This document shows, piece by piece, positions 23,846 to 36,136 of a stretch of DNA of 64,000 bases; position 1 is the stretch's first letter; each line of letters starts with the position of its first letter. The position numbers were made by a program, and so were the translations under genes. The notes beneath the pieces are model-generated. The model saw nothing but the letters and a program-made list of their open reading frames with translations. It made no database searches and was not told where the DNA came from. The stretch covers positions 27,424,527 to 27,488,526 of the forward strand of contig OX485808.1 in assembly GCA_950295325.1 (NCBI GenBank). The letters run 5' to 3'. This DNA is from Polytrichum commune (Eukaryota; Streptophyta; Polytrichopsida; Polytrichales; Polytrichaceae).

Positions 23846-25913
23846 ATTTAATTGACATGTGGTCGGTATTGCAATGTATGTGACAAATGTGCTTTCAATT
23901 TGCAGTGACGTGCACAATGTTCACATGACAAATCATCCTATGTATGTATTGATGATTCAGTTACCGGGCTCCATCGGGTTTCCAACACCGTTTTCATAAA
24001 TGTCCAGTAATCAATGTTTGAACAATGAGGCTCCTGTTGTGATATTTCTCCTAAATTATGTAGAGAATGATGCGGTTATTCCACTTTCCACTTGGCCATC
24101 CTTTGGTGCGCCATTATGAAGTGAGGTTGTTATGTGACCGGATCAGGTTGTGGTTGTGTATGTCAATGTTGGTTTGCAGGATGTGCAAGTCTCCACCTCT
24201 CCGACGAAAAAATGCGTTGTTTGAAAATGCGGAGCATCGGTGTGTGGTGGTCAATTCTCACTGCGGGGATTGAACGGGCTTTCCAGCAAACCATGTATAT
24301 GGAAAAATAGGCGTATTCTTCATATACAGAGACACGCTGGTTGTGGACAAGGTACTTCTCAAACTTGTTTGAGGATATGTAAACACCTTGATTTAATATA
24401 TGTTCCACATGCAGTAGTCTATGTTCAAGGGATTGAAGCTATGACGCAAGACACGTAAGCACTTAGTGCAGCAAACATTGTTCATGGGCGGTAAAATTTC
24501 CTCATTAAAACATCCGAATTGTTTACATGTGGGCAGGGACTTTCGCAATGTGGCCGCAGATTCTCATGGGAAGTGTCAATTCCTGGAACAAAACATTCGG
24601 AATTTGCTCATTTTTGGACAGGGACGATTATGTTGTGTTTTGGATTTAGCAGTGGCCTCACTACAGGGGCATATCAAATCTGATCTGACAATGCTGGAAA
24701 CATTGAGTGCAAGGTGTAATATAACTTTATTGTTGTCTGGAAATACTGCACTTCTGGTCCAATGGTTCTTATTTCAAAACGTCTGTAATATTTAATGTGA
24801 AGTCCATTTCTTGCATTCCCATTGCAATAAACATGTGTAACACAAATCTTATTCCTGAAATGCAATCTAGATAGGAATTCATGACAAATTCTCATCCATG
24901 TATGCAGCCTGCCGTATTTGGGTGGCACCCACACGACCTTCTTCACGGATGACAGTCAACACACTGTGTTTATTGCAATGATGGTTAGCACACTATGTTC
25001 CTAGTGAATTGAATGCCAGAGTCCCCAAACCTTGGGTGCCACTTGAATGTGAACCACAGTCGTTTTGGGGTGTCATTCGTATCACCATGCTTGTTTACGT
25101 TCAGGAGCTCAGTAGGCCTAGTGGCAGTGAAATTCGACTGTCACCTGTTTTCCGGTGACAGTGGAATTTGACCGATAGTCAAATTCCTGTGGCACTCAAA
25201 ATCGAGTGTCACTCGATTTTGAGTGTCACTCGATTTTGAGTGACACTGGAATTCGAGATTCAAGTGATGTCAGCTGCCAGTCGTCCTACGTTGGCAACTC
25301 AATCGTGGTATTAGTTGAGTGCGACTCAGTCAATGCGGGCGGCACTGGTGAATATGGGCAATAGGGTCACAGTCAAATCCCAGCGGCAATGCTCATCGAA
25401 ATGCAGAGAAACGGTGGACATATTCGAAATTTAGCCTAACAACTTCCCGGCTAGCAGTGGTGTATGTGCATACAATTTCAGTTTGGGAGATGACATGGGA
25501 GTGTGGATGAGACGAGGAACGATCACATTCATCCGCAATGAACTAGCTATGTATTACGCCAACAGACAAAATGTGACATGCTTAATGGCACCTTATGGGC
25601 TATATATTAACATCATCTAATTGCAGATGGTGCTCATTGTGTATATATTAATAGCCAGTCACTAATTCCCTGCGAAGGAGCGTGGACATCATAACTGAAC
25701 TTATGGAAAGCCAGTGCAATATCCCTACCCAAAATAAACCACCAATATACCCTAAACCAATGTACACACATAAATTCAAGGTATTATTAATTGCATGCAT
25801 TCACAATTTCGATTATAGGGAAATTGATCTATATATGCAGACGAAGTTGAAAACTTAAACAACAGTGACTGAAAATTATAAAATATTATGCCTAATAAAT
25901 TCCCGGCAAAAAA
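23846..25913. other. Right non-coding arm of CACTA element 2
   Basis: No protein-like frame is seen. The arm is AT-rich in its outer part and contains the palindromic cluster at 25193-25242. It ends at the perfect right terminal repeat. Confidence 0.45.
25193..25242. repeat. Perfect short palindrome and direct repeat
   Basis: CACTCAAAATCGAGTG (25193-25208) is followed one base later by its exact inverse CACTCGATTTTGAGTG (25210-25225), and that inverse is repeated at 25227-25242. The first pair makes a 16-bp stem with a 1-base centre. Neighbouring sequence 25140-25160 (GTCACCTG ... CGGTGAC) is also self-complementary. Confidence 0.9.
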
Positions 25914-25977
25914 GTGGTCAAAAGAACCGTAATGGGAAAACGACTACGGTTCTTTTTTACCATGTTTTCTACTAGTG
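25914..25977 (-). repeat. Right 64-bp terminal inverted repeat of element 2
   Basis: Exact reverse complement of 4064-4127. It ends ...TTTTCTACTAGTG and is followed by the ATT target duplication at 25978-25980. Confidence 0.95.
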
Positions 25978-25980
25978 ATT

Positions 25981-26606
25981 GGACAAGTTTATCCACTGCT
26001 GCTCATTGTCGGTCCCTAGTTGGACGGAGTAAGTGGGGAAGAACCTACCGTGTGTGTGGAGCTTCCCTTGCTCAACAACCCCACGGTGGGGTTCTTTCCC
26101 CTTGCTCGGCCAATCCTTTCCTCCTTTCCGCGCTTAAGATTCCTCCGTCCATCATCTGCTCACACAGGGGCGTTTCAACCACACGCACCTCGGGGTATTA
26201 CTGTCCCCCTGTCCTATCACGGAATACTAACCTAACCAACCTACACAATGATAGGGAATGGCGGAAAACTCGGAAACCTCAAGTAGGGGAAGGAGGGACC
26301 ACTTGCATTACACATGTACTCAAGATTCAACTCAAACCGAAGGTGAAGTAAAACATAAGGTCCGAATTGAACAAAAGAACATTTGCATTGCAAAATGATG
26401 AAGGAAGCACCAAAGTGCTCCCCCTCTTGATCAACTAACACCCACACGCCATGGTTTCCATGCTGGAAATCGCGGGCCACGTAGCAGTCCTGACAATCCA
26501 CCTCATTGAGAGGTCAAAACCCAAACAAAGAAAATGACGAGGCACACAACTTAGGACCACCTAACTACTTGCCCAAAACAACCCAAAATGGAATCCTAAC
26601 TAAAAA
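25981..26606. other. Region between CACTA element 2 and a broken minus-strand gene
   Basis: A GC-moderate stretch just outside the transposon. A minus-strand frame at 26501-26241 has a plausible start with Cys/Asp/His-rich composition (DCQDCYVARDFQHG) but no family I can name. It could be an exon or remnant belonging with the gene at 28486-26607. Confidence 0.3.
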
Positions 26607-28486
26607 CTATTCCCTATTCTTCCGCTTCTTCAGCTTGGCTTCCTTCTTGTTCATGCTTCCGCCCTTGTGGCGGTCCGCTCTGTCCGTTGCCAAAGATGGA
26701 GCACGTGGTGGTGGCACTGACACCTCGTGTCCATCGGGTCCGGGAATCACTCCCACGCGGTCCACCATCTCCGCAACGTCCGGTGCCAGTGGTGCGGATA
26801 GTTGGTTGTCCGGCGGAAATCCCGGAGCAAGAATTACAAGTGGCGGCGGATCCCGGGCGACCACTTGGAAGTCCGTGGCAAGGCTCGGTGTTGTCACCTC
26901 GGCCACGTGGCAATCCCCCAGGGTTTCTTCTCCAATCGCGGCGGAAACTGGGTGGCATTGGGAACTAACACCTCAGTGGTGGAAACCGGCAGGGCCGTGT
27001 TCGCCGTGATGTCCTCCACCTGGTCCACCTCTTCTACATGTTGGTTTCCACCTTCTACTGCGGCACCCTGAATTTCCACCATGTCATGAGGGGTCAAGTC
27101 GGAGTAGTCCGATGAGGACTCCCTTTCCTCCGATGACTCAACTACGACGGGAAACAACTCCGTGCAGCTAGCAATAAGGGCCTTCATTGCTTTCAAAGAT
27201 GCGTCCATCTTACTCCCTTGATCCATGATGAAGGTAACCATCTTCGACCCGGAAACGTGGCCCGCATTCTTCAATTCCGCGTCAAACATCTTGGTTTTCC
27301 ACCACACATTCCCCGGAATATCCACCACATCACTCACATTTTGTACCGTGAGGGTGGTATCAATTACCTACTTAAGGAGCTTCTCTCGCTCCGCCTCCAA
27401 CTTCCGCACTCGCTCCGCGGTCTTCCGCTTTTCCGCAGTAAGGTGGTCCACCTTACGCTCCAGCTCCCGCAACCGGCGCGGATCTTGGATGGCCTCCTGT
27501 ATTGCGGCAACCAAACTCTCCCGCGGAGGGTTGCCCACCAATTCCCCTACTTTGTGCATTTGCAACTCATATTCTGCAATCCGAGACCGTACTCCCTCCA
27601 AGTCGCGGATAATGGAGTCCACCGGATTGTCCTCTAAGGGGAAGGTGGAGGTTCCACCTCCTACGGGCTTGGTGGCGGACTTGGTCCGCGTCGCACGATT
27701 CCCCAACATTAGTTTCCGCTTCTTGGTCACGGGCCGCTCTTCGTTGCTCAACTCCACCACATCTTCCTCCTTCGAACCCTCATGGCCCATCTTCATCTCC
27801 GAGTCGGTAGTCTGGAGCTCCCGCATGAACTGCTGCGATGTCCATTGGGTGTTCTCTTCATCTGTGAGTAGGTTTTCGTGTGCGTAAAGGTGGAAGAGGA
27901 AAGGCCCAATGTAGGAAGGTTGGCCGCGCTTAGTGTTGATTGCCAACTTGTGCACCAACTCCCCAATGATGTTTTCCCAATTCACCACCTTCTTCTCGGA
28001 GTATGCAAGAAGTAAGGTGGTGACAAGGGTAAGAGTGATGTTATAGGGCTTCTCCGGGCTAAAGATAGGCACTAGAAAAACTAACATCCTGCTTTCCCTC
28101 TCGTCTTTACAATCATTCACAAAGTAACCATATTTGGGGTCCAACCTCTGGGAGAATTTGTCCCTGGTACAATCTTCTTTCTTAGTGGCCATACCTTCCC
28201 CTCCCTGCTTGAACCCGTAAACCCTACTCCACAATTCCGCATTCCATCTATCCGGTCGGCCCCGGATGGTGGAAGCGTAAATTTGGTCCACCTCCCCAAT
28301 GACCAACTCCCTTACCATCTCCTCACAGCGTACTCTCCAAGATTTTTTCCATAACCCGAGGCAACCCATGCGCCTCAAGTCTGCCTCCAACTCATTGCTC
28401 TCCTCTCGACCAGTGGGGGTGACCACGTGCACCTTGCGGAGGGCTAGCGGCTTGTCCGCGATCCTCTTCCGTATTTGGGTCGCCAT
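26607..28486 (-). pseudogene. Unrecognised coiled-coil protein gene broken by TAG and a frameshift
   Basis: The ATG at 28486 sits in a good plant start context (CCACCATGG). The frame runs 372 codons to an in-frame TAG (27370-27368), then stays open in the same frame for about 158 more codons to 26894. A second, shifted frame (26906-26607) continues with similar composition and ends in a Lys-rich tail (KKEAKLKKRKNRE). Residues about 1-230 form a globular, Trp-containing region (CLGLWKKSWRV, STIRGRPDRW, KPYNITLTLVTTLLLAY). About 280-372 is a predicted coiled coil rich in E/K/R with leucine spacing. The layout loosely recalls 'putative plant transposon protein' domains, but that is inference. 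It is divergent from the gene at 28727. Confidence 0.55.
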
Positions 28487-28726
28487 GGTGGTTGCGGCCC
28501 GCCGTCGCCTGTGCGGTCCGCTCCGCTCTAAGGTTTCCGAGTCGAAACGGAATTCCTAACATTAACTCAATTCGATATTTTTAACTACTTTAAGGATTTT
28601 AATTTTTCTTCTCAATTCTAAATAACCTACCTAACAATCTACCTATAAAGTACTCTACTTATTATGTTTTCCTTGGTCAAACCTATTCTTTAAATTTAAA
28701 ACAAGGCTTCTTAAGATTTTAAGAAA
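28487..28726. promoter_or_regulatory. Shared intergenic region of a divergent gene pair
   Basis: 240 bp between two outward-facing ATGs (28486 minus, 28727 plus). The centre (about 28560-28720) is strongly AT-rich with several TTTAA/TATAAA-like runs, and the flanks near the ATGs are GC-rich. This fits a compact bidirectional promoter, judged by position and composition only. Confidence 0.4.
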
Positions 28727-30859
28727 ATGCGGGCCGCGACATGGGTCAAGGTGGGAGTGCCGCGGACAGTGGAGTTGTACTCCGTTTTTTACATCTCTTT
28801 TTATTGTAGAGATGTTCTTGCACCCCGTGTGGTACGGGATGAGCCGTCAACTTCACACAGGGTGAGCCCGGTTCCATCTAGGCCAGAGAATTCAGAAGAG
28901 TTAATGGAGGAAAACCACCAGCTGCGGTTACAATTGACGCTTTGTAGGGATTTGCTGCAAGACAAGACGGAGCAGTTATGGAAGAAAAGTGAGTTACTGA
29001 TCAGCTGCCAGTTCGAGAATGTGAAGCATTTGTCCGAAGTGGCTCAGGCTATGAGAGAGAAGATGGAATATCAGAAGAGCCTTGAAGACCACAAAAAGAC
29101 CATAGCCTCATGCCAAGAACAAGTAGCCGCTCAAGAGAAAGAAATTATGGCCTTGCAGAGTCGCTTGGACCAACAAGCGGGTGAGTCAGAGCAGTTAGAC
29201 GATTGCCAAGACCATCTGAGGCGAATCACCGAAGAAAAGGAGCAGCTAATTGAGAGAGTTCGAATGCAAGAAGAGGAATTAATTCAGCAGAAGGCTACGG
29301 TGAGTACTCTGAATGCGAGGGGACAACCCTCTATGACCTCGGTCGTTACCAGCCCGAGTCGGATAACTCCTGCTCCCAAAGAAGTGTGTTTGGAAATATG
29401 GAGTTGGGAATCCAGGGGACCCGTACCCACGAATTTTTTTGAATTATATGAAAGACAATGTCAACTTTTTCTTTTGTTTGTAGGTTTGAAGAAGTCAAAA
29501 TGGATTGACCATAGTCGTTTTCGAGAGCTATGGCGACAAAGTCTAGAATTGGGAGTAGAAAATTTGTTGGTAGAAATTCTGGCCCGCAAACATATCAATC
29601 TCTCCGATCCTTATTCGGCTTTTATAATGATTGGGGATGTAGGGGCTAGAGTTTTGCTGTATTATGCGTCCTTAGAGCAACAACGAGTTCGGAGATGTCA
29701 AAATGTTATCTCTGGTGAGAAAAGAGAGGTGTCTTGGCAGGATTATGGAGTCTAGGTAACCTCGCAATTTTATGGTCAGCCCCTAGAAAGTCTGCATTAC
29801 TGGAGAGAGGCTTTATAGGATTTGTTTAACCAGGTTAGGCAACCAGCTTTTTTGACTAATGTGTTGTCTGCCAATGTTCAACGACTTTCCCTTTCCCCTA
29901 GTGCAGGATTTACTGGGTCACACTATCTTTTTCAGTTTGAAAAAACCACTAACAGGCTAGAGAGGTATTTAAGGGAGATAAATACCCAAAAGAAACCCTT
30001 GTTGAACCTGAATAGTCAAGTGCAGTTTGAATTGCCTCCAACAAATTTCTTACCTGTTATCCCTCACATTGAAGTTCCCTTAGTAGGGAGTCCTCTTACC
30101 TTACGTTTTTTGGGGCAATATGCCCATATGTTTAACAACCCGGGTGAGGAGCCTATCCCTACCTGGACAACCATTACCTGGTTACTAGAAGACTATGGCC
30201 TTTCCCGTACTGAAGAGGTTCCGGCCGATATCCAATATCGGAGACTCTCAAGACGATGGCCTGATGGACCTCCAACGAGTGTTGCGAGCCATCCTCATTT
30301 TTGTCCGTGTCCCCGACAAGGAAGGTGGAATCCGGAGGCGACTCTATCAAGTATTGAGTACAACTGGCCGTTAATTCAAGGGCCCAAATCAACACCAACG
30401 GAGTGCAGAGCAACCTACAAGCAGTTTTTTCAAGAGCACATTCATCACAGTGACCCTGTTTGTTTTCGTGCAGCGGTGTTTGCTAATGTGTTGGCTGACT
30501 GGTGCAGCCAATGGAACATGACCATCGATGTCAATCGTTTCCATGAGAGCCACCCCGAATTTTTACTTTTGTTGAAGCTAATGTACAGGCCTACTCGGTG
30601 GATTCGGATGGTTGAAGTTATGGCCATGACTCATTTCATCGCCGGATCCCACAAGTGTCTGATAAATGAATTTCCGTACACGCGGGCTGGGCCATTTGAG
30701 CGATTTCTAAGATGGCAAAGAATGAATGCACCGGAGGTGGTGGCCCGTGATGAAGATCTACAACAGGCGATCGAGAAAATGGAGACAAGGGAGTTGAAGA
30801 GAGCCGCGGAGGAAGCCGCTCAACGTCACCAGCCTCCTCCGAAATTGCTAAGAAGATAA
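28727..30859 (+). pseudogene. Unrecognised coiled-coil protein gene with two in-frame TAGs
   Basis: From ATG 28727 one frame continues for 711 codons to TAA at 30859, interrupted only by TAG at 29753-29755 and TAG at 29816-29818. The 20 codons between them keep protein-like composition (FYGQPLESLHYW). Residues about 55-200 are a long coiled coil (EELMEENHQLRLQL and following). The rest is globular, with Trp/Pro-rich segments (LADWCSQWNMTI, MYRPTRWIRMVEVMAM) and an E/K/R-rich tail ending PPPKLLRR. I recognise no family. Splice-like signals (GTGGGAG near 28751 and TTATTGTAG near 28808) would allow a shorter 5' exon. The gene may be transposon-derived and decayed. Confidence 0.55.
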
Positions 30860-32350
30860 GTTGATGAGGGCATCAACAAGCTAAGTGGGGGGCTATATGT
30901 AGTAGTAAAAATCTGTTTTTCTTTTCACAAATAAAATTTAAGTGTGAATGTAGTTAGATCTGAACTGGAATTCCAGAACATTGTAAATGTGAATAGGCTA
31001 TAGTCTGCAGATTCCGAAAAGCACGAACTCAAAGGCTATAGTCTGATATGAAAGGATGGAAGGATCCAAGGACTCCTCTTAGTATAAAGAGAGAAAAGGG
31101 AAAGGGAGAAGAGAGTTGTCTCCGGGAGGGAGATAGAACTCAATTGTGATAGAACTTTTTGAGTAAAGAAAAGTCTGTAATTATTGTGCACTCGTAATGT
31201 GCATGGCCATTGTCTTATTTGTATATGCTATTGCATGTTAATATTGAGTGATCCTTTCCAGGGAGTGAGCACTGGATTGCAGTTCCTTTGTGTGTTTTTT
31301 TATCTTTTCATTGTATGTGTTGTGTATCAGATTGGTAAGTCCAGACTATAGACTTGATATTGGGATGGCAGACTACATCAGATAATGTAGCCAGGCTATA
31401 TTCTTGGAATAGATGTATGAGATCATTGCAGAGAATGCGGGTGTTTGCATGAAAGATATTATTAATTTATACGACCAGGCTATAGTCCTACCATTTGTGA
31501 ATGAGTTCTTTGAAGAAAGATGACTATGTGTGACAACTCTAAAGTATAATTTAATAACGAATAAGGCTATAGTCTATGTAATTGACCGCATATAGTCAAG
31601 TGATGATGAGATTTCCCCATTCGATCACTCTATGAGGCTATAGTCTTGGTAATAAATGAGTGAACCTCTCGTAGAGGTACATAGGATGATTGTTATTGAC
31701 AAGGAATGATGGAATAGTGAGACTAAGGTCTTGATTATGATGAAGAGCAATCTACTTGAGAGTGAGAATTAGAGATTAATAAGAGGAATTGATGATAAGA
31801 GGGTGACTTGGGGAATTGAAGGATTCGATTAATCATTCTAAGCCCTGGTTGTGGTGAGATTGAACATAGTCCTAAGCAAAGCCTAGAGCATTGGAAAGGC
31901 AATAGTCATGTTGGGGGAGGAAAAGTTACATCGTGAAGACTATAGCCTGTGAACAATTACTGTGGAGAGGAGCCGAAAGGGCAAGGCGGTCTCTGATCGT
32001 ACTTCTACCATCTCAAAGGACGGTAACACTAAACTTATCTGCTAAGAACTTTGTAAGGAGTGAATTTACATAATACCAGACTATGGTCTAGTATGATCAG
32101 TAATAAATAATGAACTAAGATTTTATTGATGACAATAAAAAGACGTTATATTGGATATATATATATTGGAACTAAAGACTATAGCGCATATCAAAGTGCC
32201 CTTGGCTTTGATAAGAAAGACTTGAAGATGTTACAAACGAAAGACTTTGGCCGATGGTTGTGCCTATGCTTGTGCACCGCACTTGATCCTAATAAAAGGA
32301 ACCCACTGTCAGACTATTGCCAGGGAATTAGTGTGAGGTGAGAGACTGTC
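30860..32350. repeat. Region with dispersed GGCTATAGTC motif
   Basis: The 10-mer GGCTATAGTC or its complement occurs at 30996, 31034, 31478, 31565, 31636 and 31938, with one-base variants near 31344, 31394, 32079 and 32177. A further exact copy lies at 44596. A TATAAAG box near 31083 followed by a purine-rich run suggests a promoter. AAGTGGGGGG near 30881 resembles a retroelement polypurine tract, but I find no matching long terminal repeat. No protein-like frame is seen. Confidence 0.55.
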
Positions 32351-34234
32351 ACATTTGTATGTACTGACATGGAGAGTTTTTAGAGTTTTTATCCCTTACC
32401 CCTAAGATAATTGTCAGTTCTAATTCAAAAGGAAGTGAAATAACTCTATGTTTTTCCTAATGAATCTTGTCCAAGACACCTAGATGAGATAAAAGTCACA
32501 TTTTAAGTCTTCCCTGATTGTTTCCCTGGGTTTGTTTGTAATCAAAAAGCTAACTACAACATCATTTTTCTTATCATGATAGCAAAAGATGATAATATTA
32601 GATGACAAAACATATTACTTTATTAAAAGATATTAACAAAAAAAGGTATCACACTGTGTAAGTCCAAATAGTAATCTACACGGATTGAAGATTATTAAAA
32701 TATTGTAGAGTGCAACTTTGACACCAAACTTGTTGTGTATATCCAACAGACATTGTACGATGACTTTGAATAATAAGCTTCTATAATTCTTGGGGTTAGT
32801 GCCGTATGCTCATCCCATGCATATGAAGTAGGCACACATTGTGATCTATTATGGACATCTAACATAAAGGGTATTATGAACACATACCATATGTTGCATA
32901 AAAATGAATAATTGTATACAATAAAGAAAGTGGCAACATAACATGACATGAAATTGACATATGTTCATGCACTGAAACAATGTACCACATCATGGCAAAG
33001 ACAAGTAAATGGAGGGTCCAACATAGTTATGGCCATGAATTTGCAGCCAATTTTGGAATACCACAAAATTGTCAACTTCTAGCCAATGTCATGAAGAAGC
33101 ATGCCAATTTTATATTTATAATTTCATGATACAAATATAAGATGTTATAAACAAGTGAGACATGTCACTTGTAGACTCATATTCTTACAATCATGAGGTT
33201 TTAAAATATATCAGTCACCTACTTTATATGTCACTTTTTGTGAAATTTTAAGCGCAAGCACGGTCAGGTACACATCTCTAGTACCCTGCATAAGTTTAAG
33301 TGAAATTGAATTGAAACTATATACTAACTTTGAATTTTGTGAAGGAAAAACTCATAGACATTTGGAAAAACACATTGATCTACAAAGCTAAGCAATTTAT
33401 GTTGACCAAAGTTTTTTTTCAAGAAAAGTCTACATATTTTAGAAGACGGTGCAAGTAATGTGCAAGTAGGTGATATTGAACTAGTGATTGTTTATTTATT
33501 TATTTTAAATGATAAAATTGATGTTTTTCTACAAAAAAAAAACAATTGTGGTGCTACCCTCAAGTTCATAATGAATTCAAGGACTATGAATTTAAATTCA
33601 ACTGCAAAATATTTAATGTCATAAAATCTACTTCCAAAACCATATCTAGCCATTACCTTTTGAGCATCACTTTTAATGATAAGTTTTGAGTATCTTGTCT
33701 TGTTATTTTTATATTTGAGTATCTAACACAACAATAAAGGTTGCCATGAAAAAAAATCCCAATTTAAACAACACTTTGCTACTACTTTTAGGCGTTTGAC
33801 CAAAAACTTTATGGTCAACTAAATTAATAAGAATCTCCGGGATGCATACTACTTCATGTCTTTGTATATGATTCATATCCATCAATTCTCCTTCTCTTGC
33901 TCATTAATATAATGACATTCTCTACCAAGGGACTATCCAAATGTCCAAGGACTCAATGTGGCCTGTAAGTTAGAAGATACTACCGCACGCGGGTTGATAT
34001 GTTAACTCTTAAGTAGTCTCCGAAGGGTGCTTGGCATTGACATTCCAAAAGGATACTTCATATCCTTCTCTCTATGGCCCCACTTTCCAACCAAAGTTTC
34101 TTGATCACCCAAGGTAGGCACAAGGTTATTTTAGGTGCACAAATATTGGAAAGATTTTTATGATTCCACATGGATTTCAAAAGAATCCAATGGTCCTCTA
34201 GTATGAGTTTAGGCTTAGGGAAGCAAATGAAGCC
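32351..34234. other. AT-rich intergenic DNA
   Basis: Low-GC sequence with many short A/T runs. I see no gene, RNA or repeat structure that I can support. Confidence 0.5.
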
Positions 34235-34571
34235 AACTACACTAAATAGTCCTATTAGTGTGGGTGGAAAATTAGCGTGGAACTAATTTAGCGTGGGTCA
34301 TGCTTACTTTTTAGTCAAGGTGGAATTAATGTGGGTCCAAGACCCGGGGTTGTCTTATGAGTCTTCATTAAGACTTGTGATCCAAGACATTGAATATTAG
34401 TTACATGAGAAAAAATACCGCACAATCAAATAAATCGCCCACATTAATTTTTAAACACATTTTCAACATGGGTTGGAAGGTAATGGGCCCATATTAATTC
34501 TCATTACACAAATGAGCGTACGTTGTAGAAAATTATTGTGACCCATAATAATTGGATTATTCAGTGTAGTG
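34235..34571. mobile_element. CACTA-type MITE, about 337 bp
   Basis: The left end (A)ACTACACTAAATAGTCC and right end GGATTATTCAGTGTAGTG are imperfect inverted repeats sharing the CACTACACTRAATA core. The internal sequence has no coding capacity and carries scattered TTAGCGTGG / TTAATGTGGG motifs, as in subterminal repeats. The first base of the left end is mutated, and a clean 3-bp target duplication is not visible. Confidence 0.7.
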
Positions 34572-36136
34572 TTCAATAAGATTTTGAGGTATAATCGGTG
34601 AAAATCCTAGTGTTTCCAAATCCAACCAATTACATGTTGTCATTGTTCAATTTGTCTTTATCAATTCGAGGTATATTCCATGGATTCCTCTAAAATGATT
34701 GGTAATTCCCCCCCCCCTGGCAGGGTGGATGCTTGCCACAAGGAGCTGCTGGGTCCTAGGGTTTGCTTCGAAAAGAAAAGGTTAAGCGAAGGATTGTGGG
34801 CTTTATGTGGTCACTCCGAGCCTTTAGTGGATGCCTATGTTTTGAGTGGCAATGAAAGGGGAGAACCGGCCACTAGAGCTGGTTGAGTTTGAGAAATAAC
34901 CAGTTAAAGTTGAAGACTTCAGGAATCTGAAGAACACATCCCAAAACAATAAAGAATAACCAAAGGATGTCAATGTAACCAGTTGGACTTGGAGACACTA
35001 GGATCTCGACCGATTATGCCCATAAATCTCCCTGAACACTGGTATATGACCACGTTTATTATTCATAAGAATGGGCACCAAATTCACATGCATTAAGTTA
35101 TGATGAGACTAGACTGAGAATGCTCAACACTTGCACATTGTTATTCTAGGTCTAATAGTTCAACTCTTGATCATGGGGAGGATCTATAGTGTGTTTGTTC
35201 ATATACAAAGAAAATCTTCACTTTGACCTCTTATGTTTTTCAGATCTCAACTATGATTTTCAAATTTAAAATATTAATCTTTGTGACATGCAATTGCTAA
35301 TTAGATGAGAACATCCATGTTGCAATGCAACGGTCAAAATTATATAAGGTGCTAGAAGTGCCCACAACCGCATCACATGCTTTGATTGATAGCTGGTAAA
35401 ATCAATCAACTTATTAAGTAATGATCAAAATATCCAAAGTTATGCACAACCCTAAGTTTAAATGCACACAGTAAATCACATCGTGTCTCATCAAATTTTG
35501 TATTTCAAATTATGCATTGCTTGCATTGCCAATTTTCAATAATTGCTACTGAGCTTTGATTTGATAACCAAAGACCCAACAACACAGGAGCAATTGTCAT
35601 AAATGTAGGTGGAATCAGTACATGAAGAACATGTGATATGTGAATGGTTATCACAAACAAACAATTGAAAATTAGGTGATGATCTTATGCTTATCGGCAA
35701 GCTCTACAAGATTATAATTGCTCTTTTCTATCCAATTTGATGATGAATTGGGGGATGAAAGGAGGATCAAAATATGATCTTTTGATGTCCCAGACAAACC
35801 TTTGCTTCAACTTGTGATCACCATCAAATGGATAGGCAATACACAAAGGCTACCCACACTATTTATGCACCTACACTTTTTAGAAGTTTGGCCCTTTGTA
35901 GATGTCAAACCAACAAGACAAGATTCTAGAAGCATGTTTAGTGGAGAGAATTTTAAAGTCCGAGAAGCCAAAAAGGCTAATGGGGTTGTAAATATCAAGG
36001 ATGGTATCAAACCATGTACAATGTTTTGTCTAATTAGTGTGGGCTACCGTTCCGAGTTACATGTTACTGTAACATTGTACCGTAATTATCATTTTCTACA
36101 CAACTAAGTTATATTATAATCTTCGGTGTGCATACT
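34572..36136. other. AT-rich intergenic DNA
   Basis: No supported gene. Two short open frames (68 codons at 34680 and 101 codons at 35802) lack recognisable domains. The first follows a poly-C run and has slightly higher GC. Confidence 0.4.

Larger units (their letters stand above)
4064..25977 (+). mobile_element. Complete CACTA (En/Spm) DNA transposon, element 2, 21.9 kb
   Basis: The left end CACTAGTAGAAAACATGG starts at 4064, and its exact inverted copy ends at 25977. The terminal inverted repeats are identical over 64 bp. The element is flanked by the 3-bp target duplication ATT (4061-4063 and 25978-25980), the length expected for CACTA transposition. Inside are a TNPA-like gene on the minus strand (11349-7299) and a TNP2-type transposase on the plus strand (16414-22356), plus long non-coding arms. 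Identical repeats, a perfect duplication and both genes open across their exons suggest a young, possibly autonomous copy. The divergent arrangement of the two genes and the 5-kb gap between them are unusual for a compact CACTA element. Confidence 0.95.

Noticed and set aside
30880..31330. 3' long terminal repeat of a retrotransposon
   Set aside because: A polypurine-like run and a TATA box are present, but no second copy, primer-binding site, or reverse transcriptase/integrase frame was found.
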